Of a DNA stretch of 64,000 nt, positions 50,801 through 63,370 are shown piece after piece (within the stretch, counting starts at the first letter, position 1; each line of letters opens with the position of its first letter). The position numbers were made by a program, and so were the translations under genes. Below the pieces are notes generated by a model. It made no database searches and had not been told where the DNA came from. It saw nothing but the letters and a program-made list of their open reading frames with translations. The stretch comes from Casuarius casuarius (lineage: Eukaryota > Chordata > Aves > Casuariiformes > Casuariidae): the NCBI GenBank assembly GCA_003342895.1, contig PTFA01000017.1, positions 1,391,124 to 1,455,123 on the forward strand. Reading direction: 5' to 3'.

Positions 50801-53800
50801 AGACTCTACCCTCTTTAAAATTAGTTTTAATGCTATAGCAAAGAGAAAGGCCAGTGAACAGCTGAGAAGTCAGTCAGAGTCTCAGGAGGGTAACTGTTGT
50901 ACACAGGTAGAATCCTCTTAAAAATGAGAAGGACTAGGATAATGCAATAACTGCCACATGGATACATTTTTGAAAGAGCTTTGAAAAGTACAGCAAAAAA
51001 ATCTCAGGGAGGAAATCTTTACCCATAGCAAAGGAAAGCTACAAAAGTGATTTGGAAAACAGGTGCCATTACTAAGAAATTACCAGATCTTAAAAGATGT
51101 TCCTAGGTAAATGCCTCCATAAAAGGGGGTCACAGCTGAATAGATCACACTAATCTGAGATGTATATAAAACAGCAAGGGTGTTACAGAGACCAAAAATA
51201 TGAGCCGGATCCTTCTTTATTTCATCTCTGTGCTCAAAGCAGTACTGGAATATAAATGCAGGGGGCAATATGGCTTTAAGGTAGCTTCTTTTTCTATTTA
51301 GAGTTGACTTTGGAAAAAATAGAAAATGACAGACACAAAGAAAACAGAAGCTCAGCAAAAAGCAAGCCCCATATTCTGTGCAGTCCTGGTCCGCGTAAAG
51401 CCAAGTAGGTGCCTATACCGATCCATCTGCGCTTTCTGCCATTCACTAGCAATTCCCCCTCAGCTGAAAAGCACTGCAATCTGGCTGCAGTTGTTCTGGT
51501 TGTGCCAAGAAGGAGCCAGCTCTTCATCAGGTTTCCATTTCGTATCAGACTCTCTTTCGCCCAGTTTTCAGCCTTCTTTCATAGCCACGTTTTGGAGGCA
51601 TTAAACCTCTTCCAGTCTCTTCTCTTAAGCCAAGTCCATAAAATATGCCTTTCTCCCCCAGAAAAAGCTGAGGGAGAACAGTGAGAATAAGGTATTGAGC
51701 ATAGCAGAGCAAAGCAATTACAGATAAAGTTGAAAATATGGCCTGTAGTGGACTTTATACACAAGCTCTGCTTATGGATCTATTTTAATTAAAATGGGAC
51801 TAGGCTGAAGAATTGCGTAATCTCTATACTTCCTACTGCCTCCATGGGTTAACTTGCCAAATAGTCATAGCTGTGGAGCTATTGTTTTTAAAAGAAAGGG
51901 TGTGGGTGAGTTTTATATTCCTCCATTCTCAGTGAAACATTTCCTTTTCTCTCTCCTTTAAGTCACAAAGTGTTCTGGCTAAATCATCAGATGGAGTGAA
52001 TAGTTTTTGTCTTCTCAGGATCTTCCTATTCATGTGTCTTTCTAAACTTTCCAAATATTCTATCGCACTTTAGAGCAGAAGCTAGAATGGATCTCTACAA
52101 GCATCATTCAATTATTTCACAATTATGCAAGCCATATTTCTGCAATTGCTTGGTTAATTTTATTATATCCATGACTTTTTAAAAGGGTTTTCAATTATAA
52201 CCCCTGCTGTCTCAGGTATCTTGCCTTTTAATAGGAAGCAAATTTACAAAAATAATTTCACAGTAGGCTACAACAGCAGTTGTATTTCTCAAAAGACCGA
52301 AAAGAATGCAACGTTTTCATCTATACCGTAATACAGCTTTGACAGAAAAATGTACATCAACATTTCAAACTGTGACTATAGTTGGCATTGCAATCATTCT
52401 TTCATTTTGGGAGAAATTAAAATTTAAACTAACTTTAAAAAAAATCAGTTTGGTTCCTCTTGTATTTTGATGACTCTTTTTCTATGCAGTCCAAAGACAG
52501 AAGATTGGCTACGTGAACATGAGAGTAACTCAGATCAATAAGTATACTTATGTCGTCTAAATAACTAGTGGAGATGGAACTTGTTTCTAAGACTCAAGAT
52601 GTAATTTCAGTGAAATGTGATCACATTAAGGAGCTACATTAGAGCCACAGCGAACTTCGTAACAAACAACCTCATTTAGATAGACATTATAGAAAAAGAA
52701 AACAAAATAAGTGCATGTCTCTTCTATCATATAGATTGATTGTCTAAATGGCAGTAAATAATCCACCTTAAAAGTTAAAGATGTGATTGCAAATGTGTTA
52801 TGCCTCTAGCAAAAGATGAGTTTTGTTGATTATTTGCCACTGATGTACTTTTCAAGAGCAGAAGTTCCCACCGGTCGTGATGCAACATGCCACTGTGAAA
52901 TAAAACCTGCAGAGAAAAGGCCTAAATAGGAACCAGGCAGATCACAAAGACAGTGCTTCATTTACACAAAGCAGAATGACAGGAGGGGTGGTTTATACTT
53001 TGGCCTTGCTGAATATAAAGGCTATGAAAAAGAAATTATTTTAGCTTAATATCACTTAAATATGAACCCGAAAATGGGGAATATTTTGTAGCTACAGATA
53101 CTAGACCACATCATGGCAAGTGTGTGAACTATTTTCACCCCATTGTACAGCATGATGCCATCAGAAACTGAAGCCTCATACCCTCAGTCAGTCAGTCACT
53201 TGAATGTTGGTATTACTTGCTACTGGCAATGTCATGTTGGAAACCATAATATATATGGTAGTGATTTGGCAAATCCACCTATATACAGCTTATGTCTGGA
53301 TGAAATTACCCTATCTTTAGCCTTAAACTAATCGTTAGCCTTAAAGCAAGTATTGTGGAATATTGCTGTGGGAACATATATTTAGTGTTATGGCCTGTAA
53401 ATGTTGATGCAATGACGAGGGTTTAGGTGAAGGCAAGAAAACCAGTTTTCTCCTTCCAAACAAAAAGACAGTGGAGTCTAGAACAGAGGAAGAAAATCAG
53501 TACCCAGAGAAGAAAGCCAAGCCAAGGCAGGTTCACAAAGCTACATTAAAATCTTGTACCCTAAATGTATTTTGCAGGATTGAGTACTATACATTCTAAA
53601 GAATTTATCGGCATATCCATATCACGTACACTGTTACTGAGTTTCTTTCTCCTGATGTAACTAGACATTATTTTCATTATAACACTGATTACTTTTTACT
53701 CTCTGCACACATCTATGCATCCATTTATTTTTATAGACCACTGAATAGAACATATGACCAGCTCAGTGCGTGTCATTTCCAATAGCTTGTCCACAAAAAA

Positions 53801-54175
53801 AACAAATAATAAAAAGTAAGAGGGAAATCCTGTTTCCATTAAAGCTAATGAATACTTTGCTATTGTTTCCAGCAGGGGCAAGATTTCCCCATAAAACTGA
53901 ACACTTCAATAAACTCATTTTGATTGCTTGTCAGATTCATACAGTAACATCAATATCTTTGCCCACAGTTTTAGGAGGAAGAGAAGTCTTCTTCCACTCA
54001 TTTTTGAATCGGTTTTGGGGAAAATTCTAAACAATGCCGTACAATGCCATAATGAAAGTTTTAGTATTTTCTAAGAAGCTGAGTGATTTTAGAAAGTAAA
54101 GAAATTAGTGAAGAAGCCGACTAAGATATATTAGATAATCTTATTTTATTGCATTTCATCTTTGATAATCCCATG

Positions 54176-54189
54176 ATATATATATATAT
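54176..54189 (+). repeat. (TA)n microsatellite
   Basis: Seven TA units in an AT-rich setting. Confidence 0.85.
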
Positions 54190-54513
54190 CTCCTGTCATT
54201 ACTATAAAAAGATTTCAGCACTATCAATTTGCTACAAATCCCCTGTCTGGAGTGATGCTTTTATTGCCAACTCACTCAGCTGATCGATCAGCTAACAGCT
54301 GAAAAATATAGATTTCACCAAGTGAGGGAACAGAAAGCAAATTGTGAGATTAGCTTTAAATGTTTTTTTTGGTGTTGATATATATCCGAGTTTTTGTCAG
54401 GTGGATATTTGTGCTGCTGAGGCCAAGTCATTTGAATCAAATTCATCTTCCACTGTTTTCTCAGTATTCCTGAAAAGACTATTGCAGACATCTGCTCCTA
54501 CACAAAATATATG

Positions 54514-54620
54514 ATAAAACCTCCACGATGTGAGTAGTGGAGAACTAGAGTTCAGGTAGTTCAGCTCCTTCCTTTCTGTGAATCTCAGGTTGCCCACTAC
54601 TCACATCGTGGAGGTTTTAT
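54514..54620. repeat. Perfect 27-bp inverted repeat with 53-nt spacer
   Basis: The left arm 54514-54540 (starts ATAAAACCTCCACGATG) and the right arm 54594-54620 (ends CATCGTGGAGGTTTTAT) are exact reverse complements over 27 bp with no mismatch. The spacer is 54541-54593. Pairing stops cleanly at both ends. There are no terminal TA or other target duplications that would mark it as a transposon. A 27-bp perfect match is far beyond chance, so one arm was copied from the other. Confidence 0.95.
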
Positions 54621-55455
54621 TACGTATTTCATGTAGGTACAGAGCAGCATACTATGGTATGGACTAAAATTATGTTCTATTTCACCTTTTTTATAACTCC
54701 TAATTCCTCCCCTGTGAGGCAGCAAGCTAGACTAGAAGATGACACTAGGCTGGATGTGACCTGCTGCGGTGCTGCTCCAGCTGAACCAATGGTGGCAAGG
54801 CAACAAGAAGTCAGGCTCATACAGGTCAACAGGGCTGCAATCAAGTTTGCTGCTCTCCTCTAAGATTTTAAGAAAAGGTAAGGGATGAGAGGAACGGAGG
54901 TGGCTGGAGTGAGTTTATGTGGATAGACATGGAGAGTCACTCTCCCTCTGCCCCCACTTCAGTGTGACCAGCATGGCACAGCTCCAGTCCAGCTGTCACC
55001 CAGCTGTGTTCATGCAGGGCTGAGGCTGTGGCTGGGCTGAAAAGCCCTGCCAAAAGGACAAATATGAAAGCCAGTTTTAAGCTAGAGCTCAGCCAGCTTA
55101 CAAAAAGAAAAGTGAGATCATTTATGATAGGAAGAGACTGGACTCAGTGACTCAGGATGTCCCACTGAGCCATGTCCTCAAGTACCAGAATAAGACATGA
55201 GAACCTAACACCAGTCCTAAAAGGTGTTAATAATGGAAGTGCTTTATGTTTAAGCAAAAGGCATAAAATCTCTGAGTGTGCAAAACATGGAAGTAATGAC
55301 AGGCCAATATACACTGTCTAGGTTACTCTCCAGGCAATAGCAGCTATGCGGCTAAGTCAAACTACCCTTTAGGATGGCATTCAATTTTAGGTACCTTATT
55401 GCATAGATTAGAAGAATTAATACGATGAAAGAACAGAGACTCAGAGATGGACATG

Positions 55456-55478
55456 CAGACAGACAGACAGACAGACAG
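55456..55478 (+). repeat. (CAGA)n microsatellite
   Basis: Nearly six uninterrupted CAGA units. Confidence 0.9.
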
Positions 55479-56251
55479 AGGAAAAATAATAAAGCTGTGT
55501 ACCTGTGGAGAGTGTAGAGGGTTAAGATAAAATATAATGACAACAAGGAAAGGGTATACGCTACAGAGAGGGAAGGCAGGTGTGCTAAATAATACATAGA
55601 AATATGCTTAAAATGATAGTACTTTTCTGTGAAAAAGAACAACTGGACTTAAAATAAGTCTAGTTTCTAACAGTGAGCTCAGTTATTCCTACGAATTGTT
55701 GTCCAAAGAAGTGATCGACAGCACATTTTTCAAAACTTATTAAGCTAGATATATTCTGGTGACTTTGAAAAAACAAAATGTTTAGAATAGATTTTCATTG
55801 ACATAAGATTAAAGATGATGACCCAAGAGGATCAGCCATTGCTAATTCATCTACTTCTGTTTGTATCCCTGAAGTGCCAAAGTATTTTCTTGTAATACAC
55901 TGTAGTATATAATATCCCTTACATTTTATGGAAGTCTGACATCATGTGAGAGATACTACAGCAAACAAAATGAATGGATCAATTAGCCATCCATAGCACC
56001 ATATCATCTTTGTGCATTTTCAGCTTTTCATAACAGTATGAAAGCCATAAAAATGACAAGGCCCATTTTACAGATATTTATGGGTAGATGGTCCAACAAA
56101 AGAACTACTCCCTGCCATCTGAGGTAACAGGGCTTGCACCTAGCAAAAGCTGCAATTGACACTTTTCAATATTCATACAAATATTATGCACATAACATGC
56201 ATCACCAGCAGCAGGAATTTTTTGATAGGCGTAATAGCTTTATAACTAAAG

Positions 56252-56345
56252 TGTATATATATATATATATATGTTCTTATTTATTTATTTATTGTTTAAT
56301 TATTTAATCATTATGCATTTATTTATTTATTTATAGATATATATA
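56252..56345 (+). repeat. Compound (TA)n / (TTTA)n microsatellite
   Basis: A (TA)9 run at 56254-56272 is followed by two (TTTA)n blocks (about 56278-56294 and 56318-56334) separated by related AT-rich sequence, then ATATATA. Confidence 0.9.
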
Positions 56346-59300
56346 AAGGGGTGTATGTCTACATACAAATATATATACACCCTGAGCTACATACTCCTAC
56401 AAATTTCATTTAATTTCTTCCTGAGACAGAACCAAGTTACAGAATCTGAGATGAAATTTAGCCATGTTAGACCATTGTTGTGCTTCCCATAAAACTTATT
56501 TCTTAATGCTTAAATAAAGAAATGATCCTCTTATCTGGCTCAGTCATTTTTGAAGCAACACTTCACTGTGCATATTTGATTTGTTCTCTTTTCTTTATTG
56601 CTTAAGGATTTGAGGGAGGGGGAACAGCAGAGAGAGTCAGGGAATGGTCACTGTGTGTTGATCCCAACTAAGCTACATAGACGACTTCTGGGTTCCTTCC
56701 TCGCACTAAAATCTGCATACTAATTGCTTGTTTGCACACTAATTGCCGAAGAACAGCAAGCAAAAGATACCTTATGTCATCTATATTCTACAATTCAAGT
56801 GAATTTCATAAAAATTAACAGAAGATACAAGCAAGGAAAATTAGCCGGCTCTTAAAATACAGAGAGAAAGGGTCTGAGTAGGCAACACTCCTTCAGACAG
56901 ACCTCACTGCAATCCCATGGTGGTTACTGATTCAATCTACAGCAAGAAAAGTAGCTGGGAAGAGCAGTCCCTTTGCCATCTTTCTTGCAAAAAGAAAAAA
57001 AAAAGAACACAGCCCAAACATTCAACTGATCAGCTTTTGTTTGGTCCATTGTGTCTCTCAATTCAGTTAAGAATCTATGACTAATATAACTTAAAAATTA
57101 GACTCCTGTATGTACATTCTTACTATACACAAGGCATCAGAACAGTTGAAGAGCCAAGAGGAAAATTGACTGAGAAAGTCCCCAAATAAACATTAAAAAA
57201 GTGTAAAACTATACCAGCATCTGCTTCCTTTAACTGTCTCTCCTTTCCTGTTAAAGGGTACCTCAGCAGGCCCCAAGGCCTAAGAAGGTGGAGGTGGCTT
57301 TCCTAATAGCCAATTATTTAGCACATTCATTGAAACAGCTGATATTTTCAAAACTGATAGGCTGCTTTAAAAAAGCAGATGGGTATTTTATGCCTCCAGC
57401 TTGCTTTCGGTACAGTGCAACTCACTATATTATTTCCCAGACTGGAAATGATCATTGACTATGGACAGGGGAAGGGAGGAGCTGGGAGGGTCTCAGGAGT
57501 GTTGTGCGTTCTGCAGCAAAAAGCAATAAGCAGCTTAAAAAACAGTAGATAGAAACAACCATGAACTATCACTTGCATGATTGCTGTCTCTCAGAGAAGC
57601 CCTATAAGGAAAGCCATTTAAAAAGCACTTTTTGCAGTGGTTATGCAAATTGTTATTACTGTTATGATTTCCCTTCCTCCCCCAAGTTGGATAGCTTTGC
57701 CACTGGAAGTCAAAATGGCTCCCTGAACAGGCATTTGTGCAGAGCACAGGCTGGAGAAACCTCAAAGGGTCCCTCGCTTTAGTGAGGAAACTGAGGAAGG
57801 AATGGGGATTTCGGCGCTCTCATTCTTCCAGAGCCCTTCAGAGAACACTGAAACAAAATATGGGGGTTTAGAACTGTTTCTGCAAAGCCTGGTGGTGGTG
57901 TTTCCACCATTAGGTGTCCCCATTACAAGGGCTAAACCAAAGCACCCAAAAGAGAGCAAACCCAGAGCAAGTGCTGAAAAGAGCACTGAGCTACTTGAGC
58001 ACTTGGGCCAGGACCTCTCTCCCTGGGCAGAGGCTGCGGCTGAGCCTCTCAGACCCAAACCCATCCTGGGTGTGGGCTTCAGTCTCAGCCTAAAGAATTT
58101 TTAGGAAATGATGGCTAGCAAGTCCGTGATAAGTGGTAATTAGAAATAGGCTCAGCCTTCCTATGACTCTCCCCACCCTCAAATTTTCTTTTTTCTTGTA
58201 TAACAAGCATGGTATACTTGCATTGGCATTCCCATGCCAGCATTTGTCTAATCCTCTTTCAAAGGCAGCATTGCTCCCACTGGGAAATGCATGTTAAGAT
58301 GTGTTAGTTAAAAAAGACCATGTTGAGAGAATGCTCTGAAGGAACTTTTGGTAATTAAATGACTAGGAAATATTTTGGGAGACCACGAGGGACCTTGTGC
58401 TGAAAGGTAATTCAGGTCCAACATCTGTACCCAGGCAGGCAGATATATGAGACCTTCCTTGGCATTCACAACAGCCTTGGCAGCTGTTACACAGAGCTGG
58501 CCAATATCCTGTGTGAATGCACTAATAAAATATGTCCTGGTATTGCTTGTGACTATGTCAGCAGTTATTGTTCTTTAAATACTGCAATAACATTCATGCA
58601 TGAGGAACACAACACTGAACGGAGATTTTACCCTTGGCCAGATTTATCCTTGCTCTGACTGCCCTGATAAAAGAGGACATACAGCAGGCGTTTATTGTGC
58701 CTGGTATGTCCAAGTGCTTTGGACGTGAACGCAATTGCTTTCTTTGACGGGAGGAGGAATGTTACTTACGTAAGAACAAGAAAACGACATAGCCCCTTGC
58801 AGACTAGTAAGTACACTGTGTGCTGAGACAAAGGCTGCAGGAAGGCATGGCCAGGATCTTCAGATAATGACCTTGGCTGTGCTTCTAACATGTCCTTGAC
58901 CGTGTGTCTGACATGCCTGCTATAAGCCGAACACATCTAAAGAAATCTGCAGCTGCAAGGATGAACATAGCACAGCAACGCCAAAGGAGCCCAGCACACC
59001 CCTTGGCAGGGGCACCCTGAAGGTATCCTATGTGGTACGCCGGAGGAGTTGACGGTAGGGACCACCAGGGTGGGTGGGCCACATGTGAGCATGAGCTCGC
59101 CGTCAGCAGTGTATAGGGTCTACTCCCAGGCAAGCTCGGCTCACATCTCCACAGATAGGGACAGGGAGGGAAAAGAAACAGTAAAATTCCTCTGCAGAGC
59201 TGGGGGAGGAAGGGAGGATAGTGCAATCCCATGAGTGCAATGGACTTTTCTGCAGAATCCTCACATCTTCCTGTAGACTTACAAAAGAGACTGTCGTCTG

Positions 59301-61785
59301 CATTTTTTTCACATGAGAGCGTTAATCCCAACAACGGAATAAGCAGAGGACACCTTACTTTGCATTTTTCAAAGTAGGAATGACATGCCAAGAATTACGT
59401 GCGTGAATAATTATTTAAGAAAAAATACAGGCAGCTTTGCCAAGTGCTACACATCAGGAAGTACTTTAATCCACATGACCAAAAAGCATTGTCTTCACCA
59501 GCGCTTTCATGATAGGAGTCTTTCCTATGACAGAACAGCTAAAACACATTGTTACACCTACAAAAAGTTTTGGTAACAGTTGTTTTGCACTATATTTCCT
59601 ACACTTTGTATGACAGATCATTTCTTACAAAGGTGCTTGAGTCAATCCAGGCATATGTTCACATATGAGATGACAGTAATTCAATGTTGTAAACTGAATT
59701 CTGCCTCCCATGATTACTTTTATCACTTGAAAATTAAATGGATTGAGGATGAGGAATGTAATTTTGCACTGCATTACGGTTCTTCTAACACAAAGCTGAC
59801 GTAAATCTTCATCAAGTTTCCTTCAAGCATGGAATGAACATCACCGCCACACAGCAGCAAGTGAAGGTGCCTGTCTTTTGCCTCACTTGACCAGCGAACT
59901 GTGGAAAGAAAATAAAATTCACCAAAAATTAAAATATTAAAGCCAAAGAAAGGTGAAAAGAGAGAAGGATATAAAAAACCCTTTCAGATACCTCTCAGAA
60001 GAAAATGTTTTATCCACATTTAATGTCTTCTGTGGGGTTATATGTTTTGAGTAAAATTTGCAGGGTAATTTACTTCTACGTCACAGCTGTACAGTTTTAG
60101 AGGACTAATCAAAAGTCATTTTGACCTAAAAAGCAGCATGTTTTGAGCATCAATGTACTCATGAAGAGGACTGTTCCCAAAGCAGTCTGCCCTGAGGGAG
60201 GACCTATGGAAGATGATCCCTTAAAACCTCCCTCCCTCCAGGTTTTGTCCCTCCAAGGCTTTGCAGGGAAGTGAGAAGAAACGCGACAGCCATGACGGCT
60301 TCTCTGGTTTCCACCAACCCAAGAGAACAAGCACAGCTGGGTGCGTTCGCACATGTTGTCAGCAGCTCTCCTGGCACTCGGAAGTGAAGCTGCAACCGTG
60401 AACGTGTAGGCCCTTGGTGGTTTTTTCCAAGTATTTCACTACAGAAAGAAAACTTTGAATTCCCCCTCCTCCGTGACAAAGCTGTGGCACTGCTCCCTCC
60501 CCATGCCACTGGTGAGGGCTGGGTCTCTCCTACCTTTTCGGGCTGCCAGATGATAATCTCTGGCAAAGGCCAGTCAGCTGCAGTACAGGTTCGCTGAACG
60601 GCCCCAGCAAAACCCTGCAGAGCTTCACTACAAGAAGTCAGGAGAAAAGAGCTGGATCGGGGTCTCCTCCAGGGCAAGGGGGAAGAAAACTATAGTGTAG
60701 CCTGTCCCTCTCTGGAGACATGCCATGCATCTGCCCAGGCCTGTGCTGCAGGATGCATCCCCTCTCCTGCACCCTCCACGAGCGCATCCCCCCAGGCTCC
60801 CGGGGAGACTACTTCACCCATGTTACGTCATCCTGGCCACCCTGGCCCTCTAGCCTGGAGACGTCTCCAAAGAGGCTGCTGTGAGCCCCACACCGCTGCT
60901 GCAGCTGATGACAGGGCAGCAGCAGCAATAAAATCTTCCAGCATACACACAGCTGCAGGCATTTATAACTAGGATGCTAGAGGTACTCAAAATCAGAAGA
61001 AAAATTGACTTTGCTAAATGTCATGGTCTAAGGAAGAAGCAGGCAAAAGAGCCCCTGCCCCAAGACGTGTAAACTATCATTTCCCTTTCAATTACCTGAG
61101 GCAGGGAATCCCCAACAATGGTCATATATCATGACTGGGCCCCTCGTGAATTGAAAGCACATAACTCAGCACACTTCTGGCAAATGCTGTCACCACCATT
61201 GCTGTCAGTGGTGATCACCTGCAGAAGAGGCCTGGGAAACCTTGCCCTGGTAAGAGGAGCCTTCGGACAGGCCTCTCATGGGTTTGGTGAGACTTGAGAG
61301 AGGCATCTGCAGTTGTCCGTTTGTCTCTTTGCTGAAACTTCCTTGCCGAGGAAATTAAGGGAAAACTGCTTGAAATTGTCATCACAGGCTATGAGTGGGG
61401 GAGCAGAAGATTGCACAGGCATTTCTGTGCTGGTACATGAAGGATAAATGTATGAAACAGTGACTTTCTTCCCCTTTAGCCTTTGCAACCACAATGAAAC
61501 TACGAAAAATACCTGTCCTATAGAGTACGAAATAGCTCCTTACATTGGGTGATTTACTGTCACTGCAATGAAGCACCTGGAAACAGTTATTGGCGCCCAA
61601 ATGCTGCTGTACAACTTACATGCTGTAGGGGCAGACAGCGAGGGATTGGACAAGATAGAGTTAAGGAGCCGAAAGCCTTGGGAGGAATAAATAGCAGTAT
61701 GTAGATAAGGTAGTAGCCGCACGGGATGAGAAGGAGTGATGATGGGAACTTGACCTTTGGGAAAGTACCGATCCGGGCTAGAGCT

Positions 61786-61793
61786 TATATAAA
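61786..61793 (+). promoter_or_regulatory. TATA box in the ERVK-like LTR
   Basis: TATATAAA within U3, 15 bp upstream of the AATAAA. It is a perfect core promoter match. Confidence 0.85.
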
Positions 61794-61808
61794 GGGCTTG
61801 CTTGCTTG

Positions 61809-61814
61809 AATAAA
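61809..61814 (+). terminator. Polyadenylation signal in the ERVK-like LTR
   Basis: AATAAA lies between the TATA box and the U5 end, so R/U5 should begin close to here. Confidence 0.8.
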
Positions 61815-61863
61815 GTTGATTCTGATCCAGCACATTGGAGTCCGTGAATCAGACCGCCACAAA

Positions 61864-61881
61864 TGGCGCCCGAACAGGGAC
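61864..61881 (+). promoter_or_regulatory. Primer binding site for tRNA-Lys3
   Basis: TGGCGCCCGAACAGGGAC is an exact 18-nt complement of the tRNA-Lys3 3' end, the primer used by lentiviruses and several betaretroviruses. It follows the LTR end by two bases, which fixes the LTR boundary and the element's orientation. Confidence 0.95.
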
Positions 61882-61953
61882 CGAAGACTGACTTCGTCCA
61901 GGGCTGTAGAGGCAGCGGTTAGCTGAACCGGTGGCGGAGCCCAGCTGAACAAA

Positions 61954-61998
61954 GAGCTGCTGAAAGGAAGCAGAAGGGGAGCCGCTGAAAGGAAACAG
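61954..61998 (+). repeat. 20-bp direct repeat in the retroviral leader
   Basis: GAGCTGCTGAAAGGAAGCAG (61954-61973) recurs as GAGCCGCTGAAAGGAAACAG (61979-61998), 18 of 20 identical and 5 bp apart. It lies between the primer binding site and the splice donor, where packaging signals reside. Confidence 0.85.
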
Positions 61999-62030
61999 CA
62001 TTGCGCGCAACAGGTTACCTACCGCTGGAC

Positions 62031-62040
62031 GGAGGTAAGC
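62031..62040 (+). promoter_or_regulatory. Putative major splice donor
   Basis: GGAG|GTAAGC with GT at 62035-62036 lies 27 bp before the gag start, the usual place for the donor used to make subgenomic env RNA. Confidence 0.55.
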
Positions 62041-62375
62041 AGCCGGGAACGCGTGGGAGTCATGGGAAACGGAATCTCCCCACAAGATAGGTCCGTGCTA
62101 AACGTAATGCAAAAGACTTTGAAACAGCACGGCAGAGATATACCCCCCCAAGATCTCCAAATGTTATTGATGTGGGCACGCTCGAACTGTCCTGAGGTGA
62201 ATTCTAGCATGATTTATAGCCTCGGTACATGGGACTCAATCGGAGTTAAGCTCTGGGACGCGGCAACAAGAAACGATAAGACAGCGGCAGGACTTTTAGC
62301 CCTGTGGCATACCATGCTTGAGACCTGAAAGAGCATAGCAAGAAGAAAACACAGGGACCGGAGGCACCAGCAGCC

Positions 62376-62387
62376 CCCACAGCACCT
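62376..62387 (+). other. PTAP late-domain motif in gag
   Basis: Codons CCC ACA GCA CCT encode P-T-A-P, followed by P. In retroviruses this binds TSG101 for budding. It is in the second gag frame, together with the LYPPL motif. Confidence 0.75.
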
Positions 62388-62495
62388 CCGTTAAGCGACA
62401 CAGTGGTGGGGGCAGTGGGTGGACGGGACTCCCCAGGAAATGACCCAGACAATCCATTTGACCCAGGGCCAATCGATCCGGAACAGGAGCCGGAC

Positions 62496-62510
62496 CTCTA
62501 TCCGCCTCTT
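62496..62510 (+). other. LYPxL-type late-domain motif in gag
   Basis: L-Y-P-P-L fits the LYPxL pattern bound by ALIX. It lies 36 codons after the PTAP, in the same frame. Confidence 0.6.
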
Positions 62511-62699
62511 AATACGCCTTGCTGTGTCCATCTTACGGCCCCTTCGGAACTACCGCCCCCTCAAGAGACGGGGCCGCCCGTGAGTGTGGACTGCCCACAA
62601 CCCCCCCACACTGACCCAGCTTCTGGGAAGGATCCATCGCCCCAGGGCCGCTTGGCGGGGCGTGACTACACCGGCCGGGGACGCCCCCCACCTGCCTTC

Positions 62700-63332
<633 letters not shown>

Positions 63333-63370
63333 GCACCCAGCTCGAGCTGTAATTACTGCACGTGTATCAT

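Larger units (their letters stand above)
38620..54513. other. Long AT-rich non-coding stretch
   Basis: About 16 kb without a recognised gene. Two segments are rich in TAATTA-type words (40260-40640 and 46880-47340) and might be conserved enhancers. A GC-richer block at 40740-41090 and another at 46120-46370 are unassigned. A short (GA)n lies at 47842-47861, and imperfect tandem GTTACAT repeats at 38814-38850. Open frames are under 125 codons and look random. Confidence 0.5.
54621..61623. other. Non-coding stretch up to the retroviral chimera
   Basis: No recognised gene. Contains two microsatellites (55456-55478, 56252-56345), an A-rich tract near 56989-57004, and GC-richer blocks at 57770-58090, 58890-59240 and 60160-60900 whose long open frames (up to 168 codons, minus strand) I cannot assign to any family. 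A TTGGCGCCCAA word at 61590-61600 resembles a tRNA-Lys primer binding site but lies outside the LTR. Confidence 0.5.
61624..61861 (+). mobile_element. 5' LTR of a betaretrovirus/ERVK-like endogenous retrovirus
   Basis: The segment begins TGTAGGGG and ends CCGCCACA, an imperfect terminal inverted repeat with TG...CA ends, and is followed after two bases (AA) by a primer binding site. Inside are a TATATAAA box and an AATAAA 15 bp beyond it, in the order U3-R-U5. At 238 bp it is short for a betaretroviral LTR, so the start could lie slightly further left (TGCTG at 61621), but the inverted repeat favours 61624. No 3' LTR is present in the window. Confidence 0.88.
62062..62690 (+). pseudogene. gag: gag fragment (matrix and proline-rich region), frameshifted and truncated
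   Basis: Gag is the retroviral structural polyprotein. The frame starts at an ATG in the context GTC-ATG-GGAAACGG; a GTG nine bases earlier is not needed. The N-terminus MGNGIS is a fitting N-myristoylation signal, and about 89 codons of a matrix-like, tryptophan-containing helical domain follow (LMWARSNCPE, LALWHTMLE). The first frame ends at a TGA at 62326. The reading continues one frame over from about 62320 (KKKTQGPEAPAAP) with a PTAP motif at 62376-62387, an LYPPL motif at 62496-62510, and a proline-rich stretch to about 62690. No capsid or nucleocapsid region follows; VAPB-derived sequence starts instead. It is disabled by the frameshift and truncation. The 3' limit is approximate. Confidence 0.85.

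Noticed and set aside
53180..53200. CAGTCAGTCAGTCAC short tandem
   Set aside because: Only about three and a half units; within chance expectation for 64 kb.
58885..59391. Longest open frame of the window (168 codons, minus strand)
   Set aside because: GC-rich DNA with few stops; the translation is Cys/Pro/Leu-rich with no recognisable domain, and overlapping frames are open on the other strand.
60204..60677. 157-codon minus-strand open frame
   Set aside because: No recognisable motif, composition-driven, with an overlapping 81-codon frame on the same strand that is equally unconvincing.
62053..62061. Upstream GTG as the gag start
   Set aside because: The ATG at 62062 gives the expected Met-Gly myristoylation N-terminus; a GTG start is not expected in a retrovirus.
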